Source: Fidelibacterota bacterium (lineage in GTDB: Bacteria > Fidelibacterota > Marinisomatia > SCGC-AAA003-L08 > TS1B11). Taken from it: a DNA stretch of 64,000 bases. Of this stretch, positions 45,606-54,208 are shown piece after piece. The stretch is from assembly GCA_020354025.1 (NCBI GenBank), contig CP070638.1:1378242-1442241 (forward strand), given 5' to 3'. A program made the translations under genes and the position numbers. Within the stretch, counting starts at the first letter, position 1; each line of letters starts with the position of its first letter. The notes under the pieces were generated by a model. The model saw only the letters and a program-made list of their open reading frames with translations. It made no database searches and was not told the origin of the DNA.

Positions 45606-46058
45606 TTATCCCTCGCGATAGATGGCTGAAATCTGAAAAATGTGCTTATTTAAATTCGTCAAGCGCAGTATCCATTTCCAGGAAAAGATACCACCCAGGA
45701 ATAATCCCACGAGACCAAAGCTGAACAGGACCAACTCGTCGGCAATGGCCGGGATGGAAAGGCCTGCGCTGTAGGGGATGAACACACCGAGCAAGAAGCC
45801 CAGCAGCGGTACGGCATATTGCATAAATGAGACTCTGACCAGTGTACCGTGATATTCAGTCAATCCGACCACTTGACCAACAGTCGCATCTATAGCATTT
45901 CTGGCGCGCAACATCCCTCTCTTCCGCGCACCCTGGCCCTGGCCACAGATCATTCTAGCGCCGCAGTCTGAGCACGCATCAAGATCACCAACCTCTACAA
46001 GTGCCGTATCTTCCTGCACAGACCTGACAATGCCCTTGCCGATCGAGGCTGTCATCAT
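45606..46058 (-). CDS. rseC: RseC/MucC-family membrane protein
   Basis: A 150-residue membrane protein of the RseC family, whose members help reduce SoxR together with Rnf components. The start is ATG 46058, one base after the rnfB stop; the longer frame to 46388 is an rnfB shadow. The N-terminal soluble part holds four cysteines (LDACSDCGARMICGQG), consistent with a metal or Fe-S site. Two transmembrane helices follow (about 78-98 and 103-125). It is embedded in the Rnf operon, as in many anaerobes. Confidence 0.85.
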   Translation of the reverse strand: MMTASIGKGIVRSVQEDTALVEVGDLDACSDCGARMICGQGQGARKRGMLRARNAIDATVGQVVGLTEYHGTLVRVSFMQYAVPLLGFLLGVFIPYSAGLSIPAIADELVLFSFGLVGLFLGGIFSWKWILRLTNLNKHIFQISAIYREG

Positions 46059-46059
46059 T

Positions 46060-46893
46060 TCAGATGGCCTCCTGCTCTTGCTGCAGCCGATTCTCTGACA
46101 CGACCAGGCAGGCTGTCGGGCAGCGGTCAGTCGGCAGGATAGCTTCCTGACCATATGTATCGTAGTCAATGACTGCCAGATGATCATCCATAACAATCTG
46201 ATCACCCTCCAAAGCCCGGGCGCATATCTGGCAGCCGATGCAGGCCCGGGCACACATCTTACGCGACTCCTTGGGTGAATCATGATTTTTACAGAGGATA
46301 AAGAGCCGGTGTGACTCCGGGTGTAGTTCAATAACTCCCCGCGGGCAGGCATCCAGGCATTTTCCGCACCCCGTACAGCGTTCTTCAATAACTACTGGAA
46401 GCCGATTCCCGTGTAAATACAGCGCATCGAATGGGCAGGCTTTAACACAGTCTCCATAACCTATACACCCAAAGGAGCATTGCTTTTCACCACCCGCCAT
46501 TAGATCAGCCGCCAGGCAGGACTGAATGCCGATATACTCGGCTTTCTTGGCAGCCTCGGCGTCGCCGCCCTGGCACATGATCCGGGCGACTCGCGGCTCA
46601 CTGGCAGTCGCCTCGATTCCCAGAATCCCTGCTATTTCCTCAATTGCATCGGATGAGGCGACGTTGCAGACTGATAATTCCGCCTCACCCAGCACAATAT
46701 TCTCCGCAAAATTAGCACACCCGGCATAGCCGCAAGCACCGCAATTCGCACCCGGCAATGCTCCCGTCACTTCCGTGATGCGGGGATCTTCCGCCACATA
46801 CAATTTCTTATTAGCAAGCGAAAGGCCCACCGAAAACAGAAGCCCCAATCCTCCCATGCTCGCCATGGACACAAGTAGAGTGGTCGGATCCAT
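46060..46893 (-). CDS. rnfB: Rnf complex subunit RnfB (ferredoxin-like)
   Basis: A 277-residue subunit that receives electrons from ferredoxin. An N-terminal membrane helix (about 5-26) is followed by the cluster motif GANCGACGYAGCANF, then ferredoxin-type 4Fe-4S motifs (FGCIGYGDCVKACPFD, CTGCGKCLDACPRG) and another Cys-rich block near MCARACIGCQICAR. Four or more clusters are expected. It lies 45 bp after rnfA and 1 bp before the RseC-like gene. The length is typical of the longer RnfB seen in anaerobes. Confidence 0.95.
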   Translation of the reverse strand: MDPTTLLVSMASMGGLGLLFSVGLSLANKKLYVAEDPRITEVTGALPGANCGACGYAGCANFAENIVLGEAELSVCNVASSDAIEEIAGILGIEATASEPRVARIMCQGGDAEAAKKAEYIGIQSCLAADLMAGGEKQCSFGCIGYGDCVKACPFDALYLHGNRLPVVIEERCTGCGKCLDACPRGVIELHPESHRLFILCKNHDSPKESRKMCARACIGCQICARALEGDQIVMDDHLAVIDYDTYGQEAILPTDRCPTACLVVSENRLQQEQEAI

Positions 46894-46938
46894 GCTAATT
46901 CACTCTCTCAAGATATGGCCTTGCCAAGAACTTCTCCT

Positions 46939-47517
46939 TCAGATTGATATCAGACCACTGAATCCCATAAAGGCCAACGCCAGGCTCCCCGCGATGATCA
47001 TGGTAATTGCAGCCCCCTGGAAGTATTTCGGCACGTTAGCCAGTTCCAACTCCTCACGGATGCCTGCCATAATGACCAGGGCTAGGGTAAACCCGGCGCC
47101 CGCCCCGATACCGAAGACCAGGCTCTCAACGAAATCGTAGTGGCGCAGGACTGCAAAGAGGGCTAATCCCAGGATGGCGCAGTTGGTGGTTATCAGCGGC
47201 AGATAAATGCCCAGTGCGTCGTAAAGCGGCTTACTGACCTTGCGAACGAACATCTCCACCAACTGGACCAGCGATGCTATGACCAGAATGAAAGATACAT
47301 ACTCCAGTATTTCGATATGATAGGGCACGAGGAGCAGGTTATAGATCAGCCAGGTAACCGCAGCCGAGATGGTCATGACGAAGGTCACGGCCATCCCCAT
47401 GCTGACCGCTGAGGACAACCGCTTCGAAACCCCGACGAAAGGACAAAGGCCCAGGAAGTAGGTAAGTACAAAGTTGTTTACGACTGCCGCGGAGATGAAG
47501 ATAAGGATGATTTTCAT
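46939..47517 (-). CDS. rnfA: Rnf complex subunit RnfA
   Basis: A 192-residue integral membrane subunit with six helices, related to RnfE and NqrE. It has the conserved VNNFVLTYFLGLCPFVGVS near the start and LPLITTNCAILG in the middle, whose cysteines bind an Fe-S cluster at the pseudo-twofold axis with RnfE. The start overlaps the rnfE stop by 4 bp, and rnfB follows. Confidence 0.95.
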   Translation of the reverse strand: MKIILIFISAAVVNNFVLTYFLGLCPFVGVSKRLSSAVSMGMAVTFVMTISAAVTWLIYNLLLVPYHIEILEYVSFILVIASLVQLVEMFVRKVSKPLYDALGIYLPLITTNCAILGLALFAVLRHYDFVESLVFGIGAGAGFTLALVIMAGIREELELANVPKYFQGAAITMIIAGSLALAFMGFSGLISI

Positions 47518-48128
47518 GCCTTTGCTCTCTGATCATTTATCCAGTTCGAGAGGCCGATAAGCAACCCGAGTGCCAGGAATGCTCCAGGCGGCAGGACCAT
47601 CACCAGCCAGGGGTGGAACCAGTCTCCCAGCACCTGGTAGGTCAGGAATGTCCCTGAGCCCAGGATTTCGCGGATTGTCCCCAGGGTGAACAGGACCATC
47701 AGGAAGCCCAGCCCCATTCCCAGTGCATCCAACAGGGAGCGGCCAACAGGATTTTTGGACGCGAAGGCTTCCTGCCGGCCAAGAATCAGGCAGTTGACTA
47801 CGATCAAAGGCACGTAAGGGCCGAGGGCCTTGCTGATTGCCGGATAGAAGGCAGCCATAAAACGGTCGGCTACGGTTACAAAAGTGGCTATAATTACAAT
47901 ATAACTGGCTATCCGTACCTGATGTGGGATGACTTTACGCAGTGAAGATATGATGATGCTCGAACTGGTCACTACAAAGGTGGTGGCCAGTCCCATGGCC
48001 AGCCCGTTAATGGCGGAATTGGTTACCGCCAGTGCCGGGCATAAACCCAGTAGTGAAATGAGTACGGGATTTTCGTCCCAGAGCCCCTTAATGAACTCAT
48101 GCGCGACGGTTGCCTTGTGTTTCCCCAT
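47514..48128 (-). CDS. rnfE: Rnf complex subunit RnfE
   Basis: A 204-residue membrane subunit with six helices. Diagnostic stretches are FIKGLWDENPVLISLLGLCPALAVTNSA and VPLIVVNCLILGRQEAFASKNP, with conserved cysteines paired to those in RnfA. It begins 1 bp after the rnfG stop and overlaps rnfA. It forms the central membrane electron path. Confidence 0.95.
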   Translation of the reverse strand: MGKHKATVAHEFIKGLWDENPVLISLLGLCPALAVTNSAINGLAMGLATTFVVTSSSIIISSLRKVIPHQVRIASYIVIIATFVTVADRFMAAFYPAISKALGPYVPLIVVNCLILGRQEAFASKNPVGRSLLDALGMGLGFLMVLFTLGTIREILGSGTFLTYQVLGDWFHPWLVMVLPPGAFLALGLLIGLSNWINDQRAKA

Positions 48129-48129
48129 C

Positions 48130-48726
48130 TCAGGATACCTGTTTGAGAGATGACTGATAATCGGACTTAGCCTGCCTCAGGGCATCGTTGATGATTTTCA
48201 CTACCGCCCTAGAAGAGATGGTTGCCCCGGTAATAGCCTGGACTTCGGTTTTGGCAGCCGGCGGGCGGTTCTTGATCACGGTTATCTCCGGTTCAGTCTG
48301 TACGCCCACGAACTGCTCCGGAAACCAGCTGGGATTAGCCTTGTGGGCTGGATCTGACACTATTTTTGTGCCGAGTCCGGGTGTTTCAATTTGCTCCAGG
48401 ACTTTGATGCCCGTAAGTCCGGAAAAATCCATTCCCACCCCAACCATTATGGAAATCACCCCCTGAAATCCGCTGCCTTTGGCTATGAAGGCAATCCCCA
48501 CCGGTTCACCGGCCGCATTCCGGCCAACGTAAAGTGTTTGGGCAGGGAGGGTGAGTTCATCGTAACGATCGTGTTCCGGTAACACATCAGCAATCGCTGT
48601 CCGTAGCTCAACCAGACGATGCTGTTGAATTTTTGGAGCGGTATAGCTGTCCCACGACGACAACACCCCGCCGGAAATAGTCACGATCAGGGTAAGTACC
48701 ACAATCATCCTGGCTGAGGTGCTCAC
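48130..48726 (-). CDS. rnfG: Rnf complex subunit RnfG (covalent FMN)
   Basis: A 198-residue subunit with one N-terminal helix (about 7-26) and an exported FMN-binding domain. The flavinylation motif AITGATISSRAV near residue 168 carries the Thr that receives FMN from ApbE, encoded later in the same cluster. GTKIVSDPAHK and the ETPGLGTK region are typical of RnfG/NqrC. The start overlaps rnfD by 4 bp. Confidence 0.94.
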   Translation of the reverse strand: MSTSARMIVVLTLIVTISGGVLSSWDSYTAPKIQQHRLVELRTAIADVLPEHDRYDELTLPAQTLYVGRNAAGEPVGIAFIAKGSGFQGVISIMVGVGMDFSGLTGIKVLEQIETPGLGTKIVSDPAHKANPSWFPEQFVGVQTEPEITVIKNRPPAAKTEVQAITGATISSRAVVKIINDALRQAKSDYQSSLKQVS

Positions 48727-49760
48727 GCGGCTTCCTCGCCGAAAGGTCGTGGTGCGGTGTAGCGGTTAATCAGGGGAGTGAAAGCATTCATGAGCAGGAT
48801 TGCATACATAACTCCCTCGGGCAACCCGCCATATAAACGGATAATAATGAGGATCAATCCGGCACCCACACCGAAAATCCATGAGCCCCTGGGAGTAATG
48901 GGTGAGGTGACCATATCGGTTGCCATGAAGAAAGCCCCCAGCATCAATCCGCCAGACAAGAGGTGGAAAACAGGATCGGGGTATTGGTTTGGACTAACAA
49001 GCCAGAACAGGCCCCCAAGGACAAATACGGTGCTTAAGAAACCGGCGGGTATGCGCCAGTCGGCATATTTCCGCAGCAGAAGGTAGAGCCCTCCGATTAT
49101 GATAGCCACTGCCGATGTTTCCCCGAGTGAACCACCGACGTTGCCCAGCAGAAGGTCCAAGTGGTCCGTCAGGAGCAGCTCAAACTTAAACTGCCCCAGT
49201 GGCGTGGCGGCGGTCACCGCGTCTGTCTCGCCGAACCGGGCCGTGTTAGGCAGTGTCCAGGTGGTCATCTGGACGGGAAAACTGGCCTGTAGAAAGGCTC
49301 GCCCGAGCAGCGCAGGATTGAAAATATTGTATCCCAGGCCACCGAATACCTGTTTACCGATGGCGATAGCGAACACCGCACCCAGGGCACCCCCGCTGAA
49401 CGTGAATGAAGGCGGCAGGGTCAGTGCCAGCAACAATCCTGTAATAACCGCGCTCCCGTCCGGAATACTTAACGAGACACCTCGCAGGCGATTTATCAGG
49501 GTTTCGGTAGCCACGGCGGCCAGTATACACACGAATATCATCCACAACGCTCGCAAGCCGAAGTAGAAGACAGCCATGCCGGCCGCCGGCACGAGCGCTC
49601 CCACAACCGACCACATGATTTTCGGGACACTACCGGGACCGAATTGATGCGGTGACGACGAAATGATCAGGAGTCTGGGGTCCGGGGGGCTCGCTTCCTT
49701 GCGCTCGGCCTCTTCCCTGTCATTACAGGAGGGATCTTTCCTATTATCCTTTTCTGTCAT
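48723..49760 (-). CDS. rnfD: Rnf complex subunit RnfD (covalent FMN)
   Basis: A 345-residue membrane subunit related to NqrB. After a polar N-terminus of about 40 residues come about nine helices with GKQVFGGLGYNIFNPALLGRAF and the flavinylation block TDAVTAATPLGQ. The latter is slightly unlike the common SGATxAT, but has Thr at the expected site. MATDMVTSPITPRG and GGLPEGVMYAILLMNAFTPL mark the C-terminal part. It contributes to the ion-pumping channel. Confidence 0.94.
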   Translation of the reverse strand: MTEKDNRKDPSCNDREEAERKEASPPDPRLLIISSSPHQFGPGSVPKIMWSVVGALVPAAGMAVFYFGLRALWMIFVCILAAVATETLINRLRGVSLSIPDGSAVITGLLLALTLPPSFTFSGGALGAVFAIAIGKQVFGGLGYNIFNPALLGRAFLQASFPVQMTTWTLPNTARFGETDAVTAATPLGQFKFELLLTDHLDLLLGNVGGSLGETSAVAIIIGGLYLLLRKYADWRIPAGFLSTVFVLGGLFWLVSPNQYPDPVFHLLSGGLMLGAFFMATDMVTSPITPRGSWIFGVGAGLILIIIRLYGGLPEGVMYAILLMNAFTPLINRYTAPRPFGEEAA

Positions 49761-49813
49761 ATGACCGATGATGATTTCTCTACATAAACCATTTGATGCT
49801 ACCCGGCGGTAGC

Positions 49814-51157
49814 TTAATTCAGCTGCGAGAGGCGATATTTACCGACCCGAATCCACTGCACCAGAGGAATTTGTGAGGGGCACACGAAAGCACACGAACC
49901 ACATTCAATGCAATGGTCGATCCCCAACTCTCCGGCGGCCTCCAATTGCTTCATCTCGGTCAGACGAGCCAGACGGGTCGGTAATAGGTTCATCGAGCAG
50001 GCCGAGATGCAGCTGCCGCAGCGGATACAGGGCAACGTCTTGCCCTTCTCCGAGATTGAATCCGTAGTACAGATGATGCCGCTGGTGGCCTTGATGACCG
50101 GGACAGCCAGGTCGAATTGGGCGATACCCATCATGGGTCCACCCATGAAAACTTGGCTGGTCTCCTCTTTCAACCCATCGCAGCAATCAACTAAATGGCT
50201 GAAGGGACTGCCAATACGGGCCATCACGTTCTTCGGTGTATTTATGCCGTTACCCGTCACTGTAACAATCCGCTGGACGAGTGACTTGCCCTCAGTTACC
50301 GCTTCGGTAACTGCCAGGGCTGTCCCAACATTGTTAACGATAACGCCGACATCCATAGGCAGCCCGCCTGCCGGTACTTTCCGGTCCAGGACGGCCTGAA
50401 TGAGCATTTTTTCCGCTCCCTGGGGATATTTTGTCTGAAGCGGAATGACCGGGACATCCAGACCAATACGTGTACAACACGCCCGCATCGCTTCGATGGC
50501 ATCGGGCTTGTTCGTCTCTATGCCGATATATCCCTTTTCTACACCAAGCACTCTCATGAGGATGCCCATACCGGTGAGGATCTTCTCCGCCAGTTCCACC
50601 ATGGCGCGGTGATCGGCTGTCAGATAGGGCTCACACTCACAACCGTTAAGGATAAATGCGTCTATCGCCTTATCCGCCGGTGGAGAGAGCTTCACATGGG
50701 TGGGAAAGGCAGCACCACCAAGACCGACAATACCCGCCTCCTGGACAAGTTCGCGGAGATTCTCTAACGGCTCTGTCCGCCAGTCTTCGGGGACAGGCAG
50801 CAGGTCCCACTCATCTTCCCCTGTCCGCTGAATATGGACCATCTGGGCTCTGGCGCCGACCGGGTGCGGGAGAGTAGTAATGGCCTTGACCTTGCCGGTG
50901 ACGGACGCGTGAACCGGGCTTGAGACGTACTTGTCGCTCCGGCCTACGCACTGGCCGGTCTTGACTTCATCACCAGGGCTCACCAACGGCCTGCCAGGCT
51001 CGCCGATATGCTGCTGGAGTGGAATAAAGACGTTATCCGGCAGGGGGGGATACTCTATTTTCTCAGCATTAGTGAATGCCTTATAATCTGTCGGATGGAC
51101 ACCTTTCTTGAAAGTCCGGGTTTTAACAGCGCCAACAATCTTTGGCATGGGGTCCAT
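49814..51157 (-). CDS. rnfC: Rnf complex subunit RnfC (NADH-side)
   Basis: A 447-residue peripheral subunit that exchanges electrons with NAD(H). It has the N-terminal block GVHPTDYKAFT, a flavin/NAD-binding central part (EAGIVGLGGAAFPTHVKL, NGCECEPYLTADHR), and two 4Fe-4S motifs near the C-terminus (CIRCGSCISACSMNLLP and CIECGSCAFVCPSQIPL). ATG 51157 or 51148 could be the start. It is first in the Rnf operon, about 110 bp after the hydrogenase large subunit gene. Confidence 0.95.
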   Translation of the reverse strand: MDPMPKIVGAVKTRTFKKGVHPTDYKAFTNAEKIEYPPLPDNVFIPLQQHIGEPGRPLVSPGDEVKTGQCVGRSDKYVSSPVHASVTGKVKAITTLPHPVGARAQMVHIQRTGEDEWDLLPVPEDWRTEPLENLRELVQEAGIVGLGGAAFPTHVKLSPPADKAIDAFILNGCECEPYLTADHRAMVELAEKILTGMGILMRVLGVEKGYIGIETNKPDAIEAMRACCTRIGLDVPVIPLQTKYPQGAEKMLIQAVLDRKVPAGGLPMDVGVIVNNVGTALAVTEAVTEGKSLVQRIVTVTGNGINTPKNVMARIGSPFSHLVDCCDGLKEETSQVFMGGPMMGIAQFDLAVPVIKATSGIICTTDSISEKGKTLPCIRCGSCISACSMNLLPTRLARLTEMKQLEAAGELGIDHCIECGSCAFVCPSQIPLVQWIRVGKYRLSQLN

Positions 51158-51213
51158 TGAGTTTAGGTATAGTATATACAGACTTGGTGTACGGCTATTT
51201 CAATCCAGATATA

Positions 51214-51234
51214 ACAATAGAAGGATTCTATTGT
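51214..51234. promoter_or_regulatory. Perfect palindrome between hydA and rnfC
   Basis: ACAATAGAA and TTCTATTGT are perfect 9-bp inverted repeats around 3 nt. It lies between the hydrogenase stop and the Rnf start. It lacks the GC content and T-run of a strong terminator, so an operator, weak terminator or processing site are all possible. Confidence 0.35.
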
Positions 51235-51270
51235 AGTCCTGGCCTGGCGGCAAACAAGACCGCCCCGGGA

Positions 51271-52539
51271 TCAATGAACGGAACACGATACGCAGGGATC
51301 ATAGGCACGCACTAACATCGAACATAGGAGTTCAAGCTTCTCATCAGTCATTCCCTGGACGGCAAACTGCTCGACAAGGTCTTTCAAGGAGTAGTGGATA
51401 TTCGCATTGTTTTGCGTCGTTGGAATCACACAGTCAGCCTTTGTGATGTTACCCTTCTCGTCGTACTTGTAGGAATGGTAGAGGATACCACGCGGGACCT
51501 CGACCGCCCCCACTCCTTCGCCCGCCCGTGGCGTAACCGGTACCATAGTCGGTTCGGAATCGGACTCCAGCAGCTTGTCGATAAGCCGGATGGAGTCGTG
51601 GACGACATGAACGCACTCGACGAGCTGAGCGATGTTATTCATGAAGGGGTTATGACATACCGGGGTGAGGCCGAATGAGGAAGCGATATCAAGAGCCTGG
51701 GGATGGATCAGGTGATGGTTATTATTGAAACGGGCCAGGGCTCCTACGGCGAAAGACTCCCGTGAGAGCTTACACCACTTGGAGGTGTTGTTCTTATCCG
51801 TATACTCGTTGGTCATCGGCAGGTACTCATGCTCGGCGTGCTCAACGCCATCGGATGATATCAGGCGTCCGCCGATGAACGGATACTCGTTCTCTCCTTT
51901 AAGGGACACGAATTCGGTCTCGCGGACGAAGTCGGGGATCTCAAAGGTGTGAAACAGCTCCACCGCCATAGCCAGGTCATCCAGCGAATGTTGGAGTTCA
52001 TCCCGCAGGCTGCCGAGTCCTTCCGGCATTAAGGTCACTCCACCGACCTGAAGCGATACAGGGTGAGTGGCTCTCCCGCCGGTGACTTCGCACAAACGGT
52101 TACCCAGGCCTTTGAGCCGCAGGGCGAGTGCCACGACCTCTGGATGGCTTTCAAGCAGTGGGATGACGCTGCTGGTGTTGAGAAAGTCCGGTGCGGCCAG
52201 GAAGAACAGGTGCAGGCAGTGGCTCTGCAGGGTCTCGCCGTGTTTGGCCAGTAGCCGGAGCCAGGCAGCCCTTTCCGGGATGGATATACCGAAGGCGTTC
52301 TCGGTGGCCCGCAGGCTGGCGAGGCAGTGTCCGAAGGAGCATATGCCGCAAATCCGGGCGGTGAGGAGACCGGCACTGGTATAATGCTTACCCTTCAATA
52401 TTGCCTCGAAGTAGCGCGGGGTCTCGACCACGTCCCAGCGGGCTTCCTGAATCTTCCCGTCCCTGACTTGCACCATAATATTCCCATGCCCCTCAACCCG
52501 GGTGAGATGATGGACATCCACACTGAGATCGAGTTTCAT
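51271..52539 (-). CDS. hydA: [NiFe] hydrogenase large (alpha) subunit, group 3-like
   Basis: A 422-residue catalytic subunit. The N-terminal nickel motif is RICGICSFGHCLAS and the C-terminal one is DPCVSCSVH. Together they give the four cysteines that hold Ni-Fe. The family is the cytosolic bidirectional sulfhydrogenase/NADP-linked group 3b. Unusually, the reading frame stops directly after the final His, with no C-terminal extension for a maturation protease to cut. It is last in the hydBGDA set and overlaps the small-subunit gene by 4 bp. Confidence 0.92.
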   Translation of the reverse strand: MKLDLSVDVHHLTRVEGHGNIMVQVRDGKIQEARWDVVETPRYFEAILKGKHYTSAGLLTARICGICSFGHCLASLRATENAFGISIPERAAWLRLLAKHGETLQSHCLHLFFLAAPDFLNTSSVIPLLESHPEVVALALRLKGLGNRLCEVTGGRATHPVSLQVGGVTLMPEGLGSLRDELQHSLDDLAMAVELFHTFEIPDFVRETEFVSLKGENEYPFIGGRLISSDGVEHAEHEYLPMTNEYTDKNNTSKWCKLSRESFAVGALARFNNNHHLIHPQALDIASSFGLTPVCHNPFMNNIAQLVECVHVVHDSIRLIDKLLESDSEPTMVPVTPRAGEGVGAVEVPRGILYHSYKYDEKGNITKADCVIPTTQNNANIHYSLKDLVEQFAVQGMTDEKLELLCSMLVRAYDPCVSCSVH

Positions 52540-53288
52540 CCTACGCCCTCGAAGCCTCCGAAGAAGTTGAAGTGTTCATCGAGTTCCTTCTTTTTATAAC
52601 CCCTTTCCCTGGCTATTGTAAAGAACTCGCTGTAGTTCGGATCGGCAGCCGGTCCGCGGCAACCATAGCAGCCAAGACCTCCCGCCGGGCAGGGAGCGTT
52701 ACAGCCTCCTCGCGTTATCGGACCCAGACAGAGCTGCCCCAGCTCGAATATGCAGGTCGTATATCGCTGTTTGCATTCGAAACAGACCGGATAGACTGGA
52801 AACTGGAAGGGGATATCCCATATAAGATGCTGGACGATGCGCTCCAACTCGTCCTTATTGATGGGGCACCCCGGTATTTCCAGATCAACCGGAACTATTT
52901 CCTTGATCGCCCGCGCTGGAAGCGTCTCCTTGGGATCTTTCCCATATACCTCTCGATTTACCTTATTCAGGTCCAGGACGTTCTTGAGTCTGTTTACACC
53001 CCCAAAGCAGGCACAGCTTCCCAATGCCACGAGCAGCCTCGCCTGTTTACGGATCTGTATCAGGCGCGTAATCTCATCCCCCCGGGTAACCGCCCCCTCA
53101 ATCAATGCGATATCGTAGTCGTCGCCTTCCACCGATGAGATCTCCCGGAAATTGACAACATCAAGGACTTTCAGAAAATCCGCGACGGTCTCCTCCTTGT
53201 TCGCCAATTGCAGTTCGCATCCTTCACAGCCGGTGAAATCGAAAACGGCGATTTTCAATACTTCAGGTTCGATACCCAGGTATTTCAT
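52536..53288 (-). CDS. hydD: [NiFe] hydrogenase small (delta) subunit
   Basis: A 250-residue Fe-S subunit that conducts electrons from the NiFe site. The start is ATG 53288, 11 nt after the hydG stop; the longer frame to 53393 lies inside hydG. Cluster motifs are FTGCEGCELQL (proximal), GSCACFGG, EIPGCPINKDEL, then ECKQRYTTCIF and GGCNAPCPAGGLGCYGCRGP for medial and distal clusters. The lack of a Tat signal fits a cytosolic group 3 enzyme. Confidence 0.92.
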   Translation of the reverse strand: MKYLGIEPEVLKIAVFDFTGCEGCELQLANKEETVADFLKVLDVVNFREISSVEGDDYDIALIEGAVTRGDEITRLIQIRKQARLLVALGSCACFGGVNRLKNVLDLNKVNREVYGKDPKETLPARAIKEIVPVDLEIPGCPINKDELERIVQHLIWDIPFQFPVYPVCFECKQRYTTCIFELGQLCLGPITRGGCNAPCPAGGLGCYGCRGPAADPNYSEFFTIARERGYKKKELDEHFNFFGGFEGVG

Positions 53289-53299
53289 GTCATAGTATC

Positions 53300-54208
53300 T
53301 CAGATAGCTTCTTTGAGGTTCAGAACAGTCCAGTAATCGAAGACCGGTCCAGAAAGGCAGGTATAAGTCGATCCGATGTTGCACCGGCAACACTTGCCCA
53401 TGCCACAGTGCATCCGGCGTTCCAATGATACGAACATCCTGTTCATCTGTATCCCTTCTTTCGTGAGCCGGTTGCAGACAAACTTGAACATCACCGGGGG
53501 TCCGCAGATGATGGCATAGGTCTCCTTGGGAGCAATATCAACTTCGTCGAGCAGATCGGTTATCATCCCTACCTGGCCCGTCCAGGATTCATCACCATGC
53601 TCCACCGTGACCTTCAGATCGATATCAGCGATCCGGTCCCACTCCTCATACTGGTAATTAAAAAGCAGCATGCTCGGCTGCCGGGTTCCATAGAGGATAT
53701 GCACATCCTTGAAGTTTGACCGGTTCTCGATTACATGAAAGATCGGCGCCCGGAGCGGTGCCAGACCCAGTCCTCCCGCAATCAGAAGGATGTTGCATCC
53801 GCGCATTTTCTCTATGGGGAAATGGGTGCCGAAAGGGCCACGGATTCCGATGGGGGCACCTCGCCTGGCCTTGTGAAGAATGGTGGTCACCAGTCCCGCC
53901 TTGCGAATACATAGCTCGATGAAACCTTTATGGGATGGCGAACTTGATATGGATATGGGTATCTCTCCATAGCCAGGAACTTCCACCATAACGAACTGGC
54001 CGGGGCGAAAGGAGAAACGCTCCCTGGCGGTATCATCGAGAATCCTTACCTGAAAGAGCTTCTCCATCTCGGTCAATCGGATTATGTTTATAATTTCGCT
54101 CTTGAAGGTCCGATCAACGTGCTTGAGGCGGCTCCGGCGGTTGAAATCCAGCGGCTGCATGATATCAGCCTCCTGCGTGATATCATACGGATGTAGAAGC
54201 TCAGTCAT
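53300..54208 (-). CDS. hydG: Hydrogenase gamma subunit, FAD/NAD(P)-binding diaphorase
   Basis: A 302-residue ferredoxin-reductase-like subunit. The FAD site is [21 protein letters not shown], the nucleotide site [16 protein letters not shown], and a C-terminal 2Fe-2S type motif [18 protein letters not shown]. It links H2 oxidation or evolution to NAD(P)H. The start overlaps the hydB stop by 4 bp. The symbol follows the archaeal sulfhydrogenase naming and is not the [FeFe] maturase HydG. Confidence 0.9.
   Translation of the reverse strand: MTELLHPYDITQEADIMQPLDFNRRSRLKHVDRTFKSEIINIIRLTEMEKLFQVRILDDTARERFSFRPGQFVMVEVPGYGEIPISISSSPSHKGFIELCIRKAGLVTTILHKARRGAPIGIRGPFGTHFPIEKMRGCNILLIAGGLGLAPLRAPIFHVIENRSNFKDVHILYGTRQPSMLLFNYQYEEWDRIADIDLKVTVEHGDESWTGQVGMITDLLDEVDIAPKETYAIICGPPVMFKFVCNRLTKEGIQMNRMFVSLERRMHCGMGKCCRCNIGSTYTCLSGPVFDYWTVLNLKEAI

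Noticed and set aside
51271-51273. hydA TGA stop as a possible selenocysteine codon
   Set aside because: It follows the final His of DPCVSCSVH, where no Cys is expected; no hairpin was seen and the downstream codons look non-coding.
53300-53302. hydG TGA stop as a possible selenocysteine codon
   Set aside because: It lies at the normal end of the diaphorase subunit, directly before the ATG of hydD; no active-site Cys position is involved.
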